A stretch of DNA of 64,000 nucleotides from Progne subis subis (GCA_022316685.1 JAKJHU010000062.1:1151001-1215000), one strand, 5' to 3'; positions 24,288 through 35,828 are shown, numbered from the stretch's first letter. The notes: generated by a model not told the origin, from the sequence alone. Numbers and translations: made by a program.

Positions 24288-24932
24288 CTCTCTGTTAAGT
24301 CCAGAGCCCTGGGGGTGAGTAGGTCCTATGTTGCATCCTCTGGAAGTGTTGGTTGAAGAAGCTTCCCCATTTCCACTCTGTTCTCTCACTTTTTGTCCAA
24401 ATGGATAATTGTCTAAGAAAGCAGGACTTGGAGCACCCAGATTGTCAAAGCCTATCTGAAACTCCAGATTTGTCTTGCCCCTTTCCAGATTCGAAACTGA
24501 ATTTACACTCTTCCTCCCGTGGAGTTCTCTCTCGTGACTGTAGGGGTGGGAATCCACCACGGAGAAGTTTCTGCAGTCAGGCAGTGAAGAAGGTCTGAAG
24601 CCCACCACTGGTGACACTGTGCCTTGCTGCCAGTGAGGGACTGGATTTCCAGGGTAAAGTTCTCCATAGGCAAGAAGAGGATGACTGTGAAGATGCTGGT
24701 CAGGCACATTCCGACCGAAAGGGTCTGACGGGAAAAACATTTCTTCATGATGATGTGGATGGGAGGAACCATAAAAGAAGAATTCATTGCTGACTTCGTC
24801 AACTATTCGATCAAATCCCAGGGGGATGTCTCCATCAGAACTAGAATGGCACATTGGGTAAGGTGCTTGGGCCACAGGCTGTCCTTCACAGAGCTCACTG
24901 AGTGACAAGGGCACCCTCCCAAAATGTGCCAT
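24288..24932 (-). CDS. PIK3C2G: PIK3C2G coding exon 1 (N-terminal extension, residues 1-215)
   Basis: This exon encodes the start of class II PI3K C2-gamma. The ATG at 24932 has a strong context (GCC ATG G), and an in-frame TGA lies six codons upstream, so the start is well fixed. The exon ends at 24288 in GAG|GTATTT (phase 0); translation past it runs into intron and stops after ten codons. The 215 residues are low in predicted structure, rich in His, Pro and Ser, with a His cluster at 58-62 and the family-like motif IPLGFDRIVDEVS at 36-48. No clathrin-box or kinase motif is visible, as expected for the short N-terminus of the gamma isoform. The region is poorly conserved between birds and mammals, so identity depends on that motif and on the downstream exons joining in frame. 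Confidence 0.9.
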
Positions 24933-25029
24933 GGCTGATTGTTCCCTTCAGTCCTTTCTGGTCCTCAGGAAAGTCTCAGAGTAGTTCCAAGGCCAAGAGA
25001 GCGATGTTCAGAACTGGAGCTACATACCT
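24933..25029 (-). other. PIK3C2G: PIK3C2G 5' untranslated part of exon 1, with candidate acceptor
   Basis: On the minus strand, a pyrimidine-containing stretch ending TTTCATTTCAG stops at 25030, so an exon could begin at 25029 and run 97 nt to the ATG. The in-frame TGA within it shows it is not coding. The same bases also read as a possible donor (GAG|GTATGT at about 25027), so the exact 5' border is uncertain. If the acceptor is used, at least one further non-coding exon lies to the right. Confidence 0.5.
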
Positions 25030-25602
25030 CTGAAATGAAGCACAAGATGGGAGTTTAACTCCAAAATATCTAATATAATAGAAGCACTACACTGCTTTGG
25101 TCTTTGTTTTTTTTTTGCTTTAGAGGTTTCTCCAGAGAGTGGAAATATTTTCCTAATGTGGAGCTTGATTATTCTTTCATCTGATCCTTATTTACAGACA
25201 TATTATTATTACTATAGTTGTAATAATAATAATAAACTATTGTCATCCTTGACTCCTAAATAATAGCTATAGGATGCCTGAAACAGCTGATCTAAATATT
25301 AAATACTAGTTCTGACAAATGTTAAAGAAAATCTCTATGTTTTTTTCCCATCGTTTCTACACTTGCACATCACACGATGCAGGAAGTTCATATTAATGCT
25401 TGTCAGTTTTATTCACATTTTCCTCTTTTTTGTGCCTCCAATTCCTTCATATTCTGCCACTTTTTATCTAAATGTAATCAGGTGAAGAAAGTTAAGTCAA
25501 AGACTATTGAAGACATAGACCTCCAATTACTATTCCCCAAAATCTAGGATATGGCATATATAAAGGGGAAAATAAAATAAAAAAAAAAAATCAGCCCTTT
25601 TT

Positions 25603-25619
25603 TGTGTGTGTGTGTGTGT
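25603..25619. repeat. (GT)n microsatellite
   Basis: About eight GT units followed by a TTTG/GTTT-rich stretch. Confidence 0.9.
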
Positions 25620-26575
25620 TTTGTTTGTTTGGGTTTTTTTTGTTTTACAAAAGAAATTTATCTTCAAAGCCTGAGGCTGTGCTTTTTTAAACAAATTAAC
25701 AGGTGAGGGCATGAGCTTCTGCAGCTCCATCATTAATGTTGTTACAAGCAAAATTCCTGGTCTGATTTTGGCATGTGCCAAGTACTTCTGTGGTTCAGAG
25801 GGGCAACACACACTGGAGAATGTTGTCAGGAGGCATGAGGATTTATTTTTTAGGAATGGATTTTAGTTCTACAACCGAAGTCTATTCTGGGCCATTTGCC
25901 CTCAAGCCCTTGTTCATTTACTGATACAGATGTAGCCTAAAACCCACAAATGACACAGAACAGCAATCCCACACACTGCACACCGTTGTGCTGGAGTACT
26001 GTATCACTTGAAAGAAATAGAGACATCTGATTTAATAATTCAATAAAAAAATGTATTCCCGAGCAGAAAGAGAAAAAGCTATTGAGATAAAATGTGCTCA
26101 GAAATTGCTAAAGCTTAGCTCCACAAATAGATTTTCCATTAAGCCTCCAAGATACTGTATTAGTTTAGATAATAGCACCTTGCAATGGAAATCTATGTTG
26201 CAACAGAAGGCATTCATCCCAATTTTATTTATTTTTGCTTCATTTTAAGTCAAACTGTAGGTGTCATAAGCTTCTGTCACCCATGGTGTGGAATGAGAAA
26301 TGAAATGAAAACTTAAACAGGCCGAAATAAAACCTACAACTCAGAGGCTGAACTACTGTTTCAAACACTCCACTTAGTAATTCCATGTATTGCATGCTTC
26401 GGTTTGCTTTAACCTGTTGGAAAAAAAACCCCCACATTTATGAAATTACACTATGCCAGATAACCAAAATGATGCATACCACATTGAATGGTGATCTAAA
26501 ATGCAATTACAGTTTTGCAGCTTTCTCTCAGAATGAATCCTGAACTTCACTGTGTTTTTAGATAAAAATGACACC

Positions 26576-26578
<3 letters not shown>

Positions 26579-26606
<28 letters not shown>
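26579..26606 (+). repeat. Poly(A) run, 28 nt
   Basis: Uninterrupted A in AT-rich sequence with no recognisable element attached. Confidence 0.95.
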
Positions 26607-26608
<2 letters not shown>

Positions 26609-28609
26609 ATAACAACAAAAGTTTCTTGCACAAAATTGTCCTAATTTACAACCTTCTGTGTTTTTAATTTCTACTGCAGGTAAATAAAAGAAAGAAAACA
26701 AGAAAGAAAATTATGTAGCTATTAAATCAAGAAGTATAAAGTCTTTCACTCTTATTTTAATCCATCTTGAAAATTAGAATGTTTCAGGAAGAAACAGAAG
26801 ACAAAATAATGAAATCTCTCTGCAGTCCCATTCTCCTTAAAGAAGCCTGGCTGTCTGGAAGATTACAAGGCATAGAAAATACAGTACCTTTTACACCCTT
26901 TCAACTGCTTGTAAAATACTTTCCTTGCATTTCATAACAAACTCTGTTTACGATGGCACGTAAATGTCTGACATAAAACCTTGCTCGTTCACCACTGCAG
27001 CTTTCTGGAACCTCTGCACAGAAGCATCTAGCACCTTTCACAAGGGATTGTATTTAAAATCGACCCCTGGGAGTGGAAGCTCAGCATGCCACGGTGCAAA
27101 TCTCCGTCGTGGAAGTTTGGTCAGAACCACCAGAGCCAGCTCCTCCTGCTTTCCAAAGCAGCATACAAAGTTCAGGGGAAGGGTCTGGCTCTTCGCCAGC
27201 CACTATTTCACCTTCTGAGTCTTGTCTAGTGTGTTAATAAAACAATTTTCAAAAATGGCTAATTTATATGAATTATTTTATAAAGCACCTAAGTTTATAG
27301 GTTTTGTTTTGGATTTTTTTTTTTTTTTTTTTTTTTTGTGCTTTCTCGATTCACATTGAATTTTGGAGAATTTGGGGTTTTTTTTCTCCTGCAGCTGTGA
27401 AACCTTCCTTGTCCTTTTGAATGACAGCCGTATTTTCACTGTAGTCATGTGGTTCTGGGATCAGGGGTTTTAAGGGAGGAGATTCCCAACCAATACTGTA
27501 AAATATCCACTACAAATCACGAGACTTGCTAGTCTCACAGCATTGCAAGTACCATCCAAGCACACAAAAACACTTCCCACACTTGGACATGCACGTGAAT
27601 CCTCGTAAAAAAGCTTGGCACGCCCTGGGCTCAATTTTCCCTTGTACCAGATCCCAGGAGGAGATGACTGGGGCACTTGCTAAGCAGTAAGAGCATCTGT
27701 CGCAACTCCTTACCTGAAACACAATTTGTTAGAAGGATATAGAGCCTCCTGTGCCTTCCTGCTCACAGACATTTTCAGGTGACCTGTGTGCTTTCACTAT
27801 CAAGGAGGCGTTAACTTTTCCAGCAGGAGCTTTTCCTTCCTGTTTAACCGGTTTATGGTGGTGATGATGATTCTCTTCCCAAGTCATCCCTCAGGGAAAA
27901 TTCATACTGCAGTAGCAATAAAAAGGTAACACCTTATCTGTTCTCCTCCTCGGTTTGGAAACCCAACCATACTTTTTATTTTTATATATATTGGTAGATT
28001 ATCTCACACTTTCAGTGCAAGTTTCCAACATGCTTAAAATAACAACTTCATTAAAGGGAAAGAATTGCCTCTTGGGAAGATTTCTGCACGAGAACAGGAT
28101 TAAAAATCTTTCCTCTGCTCCATCCACATGCTCCAAAAGGAGCTCCCAGCTCCAGTCACAGGGGAGGGGATCGATGCAAACCTCTGACGGCAGAGTGGCC
28201 CTCTGGCTTTGGCTCCTCAGTGTGCAAAGCTGGAATAGCACAACAGTGGAAGAACTTCCCTCATGCTGGGATATTTCCCAGGGACCAGTGAGGACTTGGC
28301 TCTCTGCAAAGGGCCTGAAGAGCTGGAGTAAACACAGCACCGGCCACGTCCATCTTCCACAACCTCAAAGAGCCCAGCACCCTCCATAAAAGGGAGCAGC
28401 AGAGGCTGCCCCAGATACAACACAGAAGGAGTTCCCTCAGGGACCACTTGCCTTCACACTTCATACCATTCCTTAAAAAGTTATAAATTGCTCCACTGAA
28501 GTGGCAGTTCAGAATTCAAGCAAAATCCCAAGGTTGTAACAGGCAAGAAAATAGCCTCAGAAACAGGGAGGGATGAGTTGTCAGAAAAACAGTATTTCAG
28601 TTATAAAAG

Positions 28610-28664
28610 GCCATGCTATAAGACTGAACAGGATTTTAAAAAGCCATGCTATAAGACTGAACAG
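28610..28664. repeat. Tandem duplication, period 33 bp, two copies
   Basis: The 22-mer that starts GCCATGCTATAAGAC and ends TGAACAG occurs at 28610-28631 and again at 28643-28664. The matching part is identical, so the duplication looks young. Confidence 0.9.
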
Positions 28665-29299
28665 ATTAGGATAAAGCACATAAAGTTAATTATTAATACC
28701 TGATATCTTATATCTGATAAACTGAAGTTATAATTTGATAAAGCACTACAGGAAAAATGCCCCAGCCTTTAAAGCATAAAAGCTGCCAGTGATGTCACTG
28801 TGATTTAAAGGCAGTTAGACAAGGACAAAACTTATTTCAGTGGTGAAAGGTGATGCATTTTTTTGTCATATATTCATGTGCTCTCCATATATCCTCTTGA
28901 AATATCAGCTTGCTCCTCGAGATGTTTGGTGGCATTTGTGCTGTCCTGTGCTCATTTCCAGTGACTGCTGTGAAGTGATCCTGGGAGAGAGGGACACACC
29001 GGTTTTAGGAGCTGCCTTTTCAGAGTTTATGTGGTTTCACTGCACAGGGATTGGACACAGCTAAAGGAGGAGGATTGAGAAAACAGGAAATACACGTGGG
29101 AAAAGCTCCTATTCCCAAGCACACACACACAGAAGGCTGCACACATAATGCAGACTGGGCTGGGACCCCTCCGCCTCTCTCCCCATGCCAGCTTCTAGGA
29201 GAAGGCTATGAAGGTTTTTCTTGGAAACTCCGAACATTTTCTGAATTTTCCCAGGCTTTTAGGGTGGCGACTATTTCCCTTCTTCATGCTTCCCATTAA

Positions 29300-30110
29300 A
29301 GGAGCAGACAGGGAGCTGCTGAGTCACTTTCTACCCTAATTCCTCCTAGAACCGCCGAGAGTTGTCTCCTCCTCTTTTGCTGCCGTGTGGAACACGATCT
29401 CCAAAGAAAACCAGACAACCCCTGGGATGTTTCCTTTACTTCTGTCAGGCGCTCTCGCTGCTCCACCACCCGGCAGGAGCGGCAGCTCATCCAGGTGAAG
29501 GAATAATCATGGATTTAAATCAGATTTAGCTGTGCACGGGTGTGCTCTTTGGAGCCAGGTCCGATACAGAGCTGCAGGGAAAGCGCTGGCAAATTAATCA
29601 CTCCACGCCCCCCAGAACGAAGCAAAATATCTTCAGCAGGCTTTTACTCACAGCCTTGCTTCCCAGGCACTTTTCTGAAACTCCTGCCTTCCAAGCCTTC
29701 AGGCTTCGGATCATACTAGGCTTGCAAAGGGAATGCAGCAAAGCGTTTTAGCAATCCGTGGGGACGGAAAACCGGCTAAACAGAGAGCCGGTGAGGAAAC
29801 TGCTCCGTTTCACAAGAGCTCCATCCATCCTTCTGCGCTGCTATTCTCCAGTGCCATCTACTGTCATTTCCCCAAATCTGTGAGGCACGGAACACAGATC
29901 GCCGCGCCGGGCACAGCGGGTGCTATAAACTTTATGCCTGGCTCCAGGGGACATCGTCTTAATCTGCCACCATCACTGACAAATGTGGTCCTTCCCAGGA
30001 AGCTGCTCTTTGTGGGAAAGGCTCATGATTGTGGAGGTCCTGCTTGAAGAGGGTGGGATGCTCCCGGAGCAGCGCTGTTGCGCCGAAGCGATGCCAAAGT
30101 AAGTGCTGGC
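29300..30110 (-). promoter_or_regulatory. GC/CpG-richer block, possible distal PIK3C2G promoter
   Basis: Compared with the AT-rich flanks, this block has several CpGs (for example GATCGCCGCGCCGGG at about 29899 and TTGCGCCGAAGCG at about 30078). On the minus strand there is a good donor (AGGCT|GTGAGTAAAA, exon side ending at about 29652) that could splice to the acceptor at 25030. The link to PIK3C2G is inference from position only. Confidence 0.25.
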
Positions 30111-30115
30111 AAAGC

Positions 30116-30455
30116 TGTCGTTGTAGGACACGAAAGGGAGATGAGACTACAAATATTTCAGAAGGTAAAGAGCATAGAAAAAAGCTTTATTGTCTAATTG
30201 TTACTACCTTTTATAAGGTGTCCCGACACAGACTTAATATAATCGGTGAACAGGAACGGCACCTCTCTAATTCCATTGGTGAAACTAGAGAAACAGCGCA
30301 ACACCACCTGGAGAAAGATTGCTTTGAGAAAGGATAGTTGTTTTGCCGAGATTGTTTTGAGAAGAGGCTTTCTCGAGAAATCTTCCCTTGGGGAAAAAGT
30401 TAGCAGCTGTTAGCAGGCTAAAATCTCTCGGACCCAGAAATATCCAGCCCACACA
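30116..30455 (-). mobile_element. Solo LTR, 340 bp
   Basis: Read on the minus strand, it starts TGTGTGGGCTGG and ends ACGACA. A 4-bp duplication AAGC flanks it (30112-30115 and 30456-30459), as in gammaretrovirus-like (ERV1) elements. A TATAAAAGG (30207-30215, minus) and AATAAA (30186-30191, minus) support the LTR call and its orientation. No internal coding region remains. Confidence 0.65.
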
Positions 30456-31324
30456 AAGCTACACAGATACATCAGTATCTCCGATGCTTTTCCATGCGCT
30501 GGCAAAAAAACAAATGCCAGGATGTTGTGTTTAAGCAGCAAATGAGCAAGAATGCTGGTTTAAAAAAAAAAATAAATTAAAAAAAAAAAATTAAAAAGAG
30601 ATTGTTTCGTGTTACAGGCCCTTATTTCTCCCTCACAGGTTTCCTCAAGCAGGGGTTGTGCCCTCCTACCTGCTTAGTAAAACCCAGCAGGGCAGATGCT
30701 GCCGGGCGAAGAAAATAAAGTTGCAACAGACACAATAGAGTTGTTGAGTCGTTGCAAGTGATTCATCAGTAAAGGAGACATTTGTTGTAAAGGGCATGAA
30801 GGACTTTTCAATTCTGAAAGCATTCCTCACCCTCTGTTTACTCACACAGAGCAAGTAAGGGAAAGGACGGAGAGCAAAGAGGGGGCGGGAAGCAAAGTCC
30901 TGCTTTTCAGAGGAAAACAAATTGAAAAAAAAAAAAATTATTTAACATAGAAAACATTTTCCCAGGCTCTGTTGACACCTACATCTACTATACAAAGTTA
31001 CTAAGTCACCAACACCCTCCTGAGGTTTGAAATAGGCTGTTGTGAAAGATCAACCTCCACAGCCTGCACACACAGAGTGCAAAGCCAGCTAGGACTAAAG
31101 GTAGCCTACAGAATTTAATCTCTCCTTTTATTTGAACATCTTTGGTGCTTTGATCCTCTGAAAGGAACAGCGCCCTTCAACAGCGTTGTTCCTGGCAGAA
31201 ACAATTACTCCGGCTTTGAAAAAAAATCAAATTGCTTAAAAAAAACCCCTAAAATTAGGTGCTGAAATGGAGAACAGCCTTAATGTATATTAAAATATGC
31301 AGCTAAAACAGGAGGCAGGCAATT

Positions 31325-31430
31325 TCTTATGTGTGTACACACAGGCAGACACAGACATACACTCATGTATATATGTGTATCTAAACACACATGTGTATGC
31401 ACACAAGTATATATGTGTACACTTAACATA
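31325..31430. repeat. Alternating purine-pyrimidine (TG/CA/TA) stretch
   Basis: Degenerate repeats of TGTGTA, ACACACA and TATATATG, largely alternating purine and pyrimidine over about 100 nt. Confidence 0.7.
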
Positions 31431-32249
31431 AATCTCCCTATAAAATAGGTAAAATAAAAAGCCAAAAAGAGGTACATACAAACGCCTGTGATATGCTAAG
31501 TGACCCAAGAAAAGAGCTTAAATGATTCAGAAGAGAAGTCAACCCACACGTTTCAGCTGAAAGTCAAAAACCTCAAAGCTGAAGAGTGCTCGGGGCCAAA
31601 GCTCTCGCTTATAAGGCTTCAAAATTTCACTTTGTTTTCTTCCATTTCTCTTACCTTCTCTGTGTTTTTCCCACTGTTCTTTTCATCTTCCCAGCCCAGT
31701 GTGCCTGCTCAGCGGCTTCCTGGGAAATTGGCTTCGTCATTCCGGTGCGTTCAAGCGGCTTTGTTGACCTTCTAGGAGCTGTTCACACCACAGATGCGGG
31801 TGCACAAACACGGGAGCTGCTGAGATAAGCTCCCCAGCCACGGCAGCAGGCTTCCCCTGCGGGAAATTTAGTGAGGGGGCTCATCACTGTCCCCAAGACC
31901 CCTTTCCACTGCAGCTGGTGATGCCTGGGCCTTCTGCAAGGCTGCCAGAGCAGGAGGAAGGGACAGAGCTCAACCTCTCACTCTGGGGGAGCAGAGCTCT
32001 ACTGCCTTCACCTAAGAAAACCAATAAAAAAAAGCATAAGAGCATCTCTATTTGCAATATCGCCCATATCGCAGCATTACAGCAGGTTAAAGTGTATTTC
32101 TGACTTTTCCCTGAACTTCTTGCATGTGGTCAGCTTCTTATATCTTTCTTCAAACTTTTACTGTCATAATCGCTCACGGTACAACTGAGACTGTTGCTTA
32201 AAAAAACCCAACCAACCAACCAACCAAAAAACCCCAACCATATGGCCTT

Positions 32250-32255
<6 letters not shown>

Positions 32256-32290
<35 letters not shown>
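32256..32290 (+). repeat. Poly(A) run, 35 nt
   Basis: Uninterrupted A, preceded by an A/C-rich stretch. Confidence 0.95.
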
Positions 32291-32293
<3 letters not shown>

Positions 32294-32850
32294 TGGGTGT
32301 ATATATAATTTTTAAACCAACTGAACAGCATTCCTTATATGCAATTCGGGATATAAAGCATCTGCTTAGATAGCTAATTTGGCTGCTTACTTAGGTTGCC
32401 TGTGCATGTCAGCAAAGCATTCATTACTGTTTTCATTACTTTACCTGCAGCATGAAAGCCAACAATAATTTACTTAAGTTTTCACATAAATAATGCAAAG
32501 GGATGGATTAACTGCAATAAAACATATTTCTGCAAACTCCTGTGCGGAAATTATGCTCACAGCAGCCCTCCACCACAATTGGACCCAATGAAGGAGTGGC
32601 TGGCAAAGAGATGCTTGCAGAGCTGAGAATCCAGCTTCATCTGTCACCCCAAAGTACCTTCCCCATCAAAGGGACACACACACACACTATTCTTAAATGG
32701 CACCTGCTCTCTGCTGTGCCAGGCCCTGTGCTAGGCTGCTGGGGGTTTAACTCATGATGTTTTTGTGTACACGAACCAGGAGGGCACCAGGGAGAGCCCT
32801 GCTCATCGTCTGTCTGGAATTAAACAGGTGAGGTGCGTTCCCTGGGGCTG

Positions 32851-33532
32851 TGTAATAAATATGATGGACCAAATTCTAGAAATCAAAATTTTAGAATTTT
32901 ATTGAGAGACAAAATGACAGTCTCAGACAGCCACAATTAAAAGGACAGCGTCGAGCCCAGGATTGGCGCTGGGTGAACTCTGATAACACACTCTGCCAGT
33001 ATGTCACCCCCAAGTTCACATTTCTGGTCTGAAGCTGTCTCTTTTTATACACTGGATCGCTGAGAAAAATCGGGGCTCCGAGGTTTTCCTTGTCCGAGGC
33101 AGCCTCATTAGATATTCATGTTCGGGTTCTGGTGTCCTGAATGGATTTGCCCGGGCAAACAATGTCCTTAATCGTCGAGTCCAGGTGTGGTGTAGAGATG
33201 TTAATGTCAGGAGGAGACGGATGAGATACTGATCTGATGTAATCATTCAGTTCTCTGGGTTCTTCATCTCCCTTTTCCATTGTCTTTGTTCTCCTCTTAA
33301 CAATTCCGGCAGAGGTATCCTCGTGTCCCTTTTGGTGTAATTCTCACCATAGATTCTCGTGTCCCTTTTGTGTACTGCTCTGCTAACAGGAAATTCCTCG
33401 TACCCCTCTCCATGTAGCTTTCGTCTCAGTTTTCCCATAATATATTTGAGTAGAAATAGAACTTATATTTATAGGGGTGAATTACAATACACACATATTC
33501 CAACACAAATTAACTTTAGGACATATATCACA
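32851..33532 (-). mobile_element. Solo LTR, 682 bp
   Basis: Plus-strand ends are TGTAATAAA...ATATCACA, with a perfect 5-bp duplication GGCTG (32846-32850 and 33533-33537). On the minus strand a TATAAAAAG (33041-33049) precedes AATAAA (32898-32903) by about 140 nt, as expected for U3-R. The U3 contains a short near-repeat, CTCGTGTCCCTTTTG, twice (about 33320 and 33356). A 5-bp duplication suits ERVL-type or some ERV1 elements. Confidence 0.85.
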
Positions 33533-33841
33533 GGCTGGACCGGACGCTCACACCGTGGCGCTCATGCAGGGATAAACACGCTCCCTGCTCCGTACCAAAG
33601 GCACTCATCCCACTGCAGCAGCCATCACTGGGATTTGTGCTCTGTCTCGTGCTGCTTTGGGCAGCCTGGCCAGCTCCTGGTGCTCGCACTCCTCTGGCCT
33701 CCCCACCTTGCTCTGTGCTCCTCCCAAGAGCAGGAAGAGGCGGATGCAGGAAGGGAATGCACACCAGAGCTGAGCTGCTACACCTGTAGGAGAACAGCAA
33801 GGCCCTGGGAGAAGGGCAGGACAAAATCCTGCTGAAGCAGG
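33533..33841. other. GC-rich spacer between two LTRs
   Basis: About 300 nt of GC-rich sequence with no recognisable element. Open frames are short and have no homology that I know. Confidence 0.5.
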
Positions 33842-34510
33842 TGTCTCGGTTTGAAAAAAGACAGGTGTCTGCTAAGGAGAGGCAGGCCTCTCTAGGAAAA
33901 TGAGGAATTTAAATCCTTCCCTCCGTGTTATTATAATTTGGTAGATTAAAAGGCAAAAAAAACTTTCGGTCAGAGCTATGGGGAAAAGGAATAACAGTCC
34001 TTTACTAGTAAATATAACAGGACAGACAAACAACAACAGCAATTATAATAACAGTAAAACAGAACCAAAGAACCCCGAGGGCAAACGGTGGAAAGCTCCG
34101 GCGCTGATGGAAGCGGTGAATTGTCCTCAGCAGGCAGGCGGTGCCCCAGCAGGCAAGGTGGGCAGTGCCGGAGAAAACCTGCAGTGGCTTGTACCAGGGT
34201 TGACCCAAAAATCCAGCAGGACAGCGAAGAAACTCCGAATTCCTGGGCGCTCCAACAGATGGTAGAATTCCCAGGACCAAACTCCTCCGGTAGCCGTGGA
34301 CTCCAGGCAGCTACTCCGTAGCCCGACCGTCCTCCCCGGGAGAACTGAGAGAAGTGAGCCCACACCCCAGCTCTCTCGGGAGCCTCCTCCCTTCCCCAAA
34401 ACCAAGTGATCAACTTCTTTTGTCAGGTTAAGCACCGCTTAACTACCCCTACTTAAAAATCTAGCAACTCATGGGGGGGAAAATTCTACAGGAGAACTTA
34501 ACCCTCAACA
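33842..34510. mobile_element. Solo LTR, 669 bp, of a common songbird type
   Basis: Begins TGTCTCGGTTTG and ends CCCTCAACA, with a perfect 5-bp duplication GCAGG (33837-33841 and 34511-34515). The opening resembles, from memory, an LTR frequent in passerine genomes. Transcriptional orientation is not clear. There is a long GC-rich central part and no internal retroviral genes. Confidence 0.8.
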
Positions 34511-35115
34511 GCAGGTACCTAGGGGAAGATGGAGGAGGAGTTAATATCCATGCACAGGGGTTTCTAAAGGTGGCTGGTGTCTTCCAGGACCAGGTTGCCT
34601 GTTCACAGTCAGAATATCTGGCAAACATTGGCTTAGGAAGAGAGGAAGGAAAGAGACCTCTACTCATCTCCACCCACTCAACAGCCCTTGAAAAACCCTC
34701 ATCCAAAGAGCTCGATGTTCCCTGCACAGTCAGTAATTCCTGGTGCTTTTGGGTGGGGGAATTACTATAAAATAAACCAATAGCAACATCCATTACCTTG
34801 GCCTACAAGACTGCCAAAGTCAGCGGCACAGACTCCATGAACAGGGATGGGAAGGGGCACAGTCTCCACCACGGTTACTGGGGCAAAGTGAGAAAACCAG
34901 GAAGCTCAGGGTGGATTCCCTACGTTCACTGGAAATGCCTTGTCACCCCTGCCCTACCAGTCTGTGCGTAGCTCATTTCACCCTCCCTTGTGGCTCATGC
35001 AAAATGAGAAACCTCAGTTTAGAAGAAGCTTTAGCCTGGGGCTGGTGATTCTGGTATGAAGAACGACACCACCACCAAGCAGCTCAGCCATCACCCTTCT
35101 TTCCCAAGCAAGTGC
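34511..35115. other. Spacer between LTRs
   Basis: Unique-looking mixed sequence. No element or gene recognised. Confidence 0.5.
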
Positions 35116-35828
35116 TGACCATTACCAGACCCATCTGATCCCAAGGCACTGTTTCAGTGTGAGACGTTAATTTTGAGGAACTAAGGATTTTTAGGAAAGT
35201 TAAGAGAATAAGTTGCTGAATTAGCTGAAGTAGATAGGTAATCTTTGTTAGCAGTTAACAGAAGCCGGATCTTAGATAAGCTACCCCGGATCTTGTAACT
35301 CATTTCTTGTCAGGTTTATGTTTATGTAGTTGTGCTTGTAATGAAAAACAAAATGTGGTCAATAGGACATAAGATAGCTGCAGATCTCCTGCTTAAAGGA
35401 CCCATTGAACACAGGAAACAAGTTCTACCAAGGATCCATTTGTCATGAATGCATTGAAAAGGCTAGAAAGGTCAGGATGAGGAAGACTCATCTTACTTCC
35501 TCATTTTGGCTGAACCCTCCCCAGAATAGACCCCTAACTCATTTTAAGAAACAAAGTACGCATGCTTAATAGCCTTTTTGCCAATTAGCATACGAAGCGA
35601 GGAATGGGAGGTGACAGGGGTATGAATATGCATTTGTATTTTGGGTATTCAACACTTTTGTAAATAAAAGGCTTTGTAATTACCTGTGAATTTCGCAGTG
35701 CGAGTTAGGGAAATATCCCGCGTGCTGCCCGGCCGTAATAAACATACACTTTAAACTGTTAGAGAGTTTTTGTCCATCACAGTTGGGTATCGATATTAGA
35801 TCAATACCCATATTTCTTTAATAAGTCA
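35116..35828 (+). mobile_element. Solo LTR, about 0.7 kb, ends tentative
   Basis: A TATA-like TAAATAAAAG (35661-35670) and AATAAA (35737-35742) in plus orientation, with a U3-like body, mark an LTR. The best-fitting ends are TGACC...AGTCA with a 5-bp duplication AGTGC (35111-35115, 35829-35833). Another TG at 35158 and CA at 35781 are possible ends without a clear duplication. A near-perfect inverted repeat (35784-35811) sits close to the 3' end. Confidence 0.65.

Larger units (their letters stand above)
7419..25029 (-). other. PIK3C2G: PIK3C2G gene locus, 5' half (five coding exons plus 5' untranslated stretch)
   Basis: This is the gene span on the minus strand; exons are listed separately. 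Spliced coding lengths are 645+83+158+112+103 nt = 1101 nt = 367 codons. The joins are phase 0, then split codons AA|A (Lys243), G|CT (Ala296) and AA|C (Asn333), so all five exons close in one frame. Identification is from remembered vertebrate PIK3C2G: an N-terminal LGFDxIVDE motif, a GKIWS segment opening the Ras-binding domain, and an LSVxGSxEFLQN segment inside it. Class II PI3K-gamma makes PI3P and PI(3,4)P2 on endosomal membranes. In mammals it is mainly a liver enzyme acting on Akt2 signalling. The mammalian protein is about 1,450-1,490 residues, so roughly a quarter is present and the rest lies left of position 1. Confidence 0.9.
25030..29299. other. 5' flank of PIK3C2G (intron 0 or intergenic)
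   Basis: AT-rich with a GT microsatellite (25603-25619), poly(A) 26579-26606 and T-rich 27314-27337. A minus-strand donor-like TTTCAG|GTAAGG at about 27715 could end a non-coding exon. The 33-bp tandem duplication at 28.6 kb is listed separately. Confidence 0.5.
30456..32850. other. Intergenic, simple sequence only
   Basis: Contains A-rich patches near 30561-30595, a degenerate TG/TA/CA alternating stretch (31325-31430), a short ACCA/CCAA tract (32209-32225) and a poly(A) run. No gene could be supported. Confidence 0.5.

Noticed and set aside
33976..34435. Several open frames on both strands
   Set aside because: They lie within the GC-rich part of the 669-bp solo LTR.
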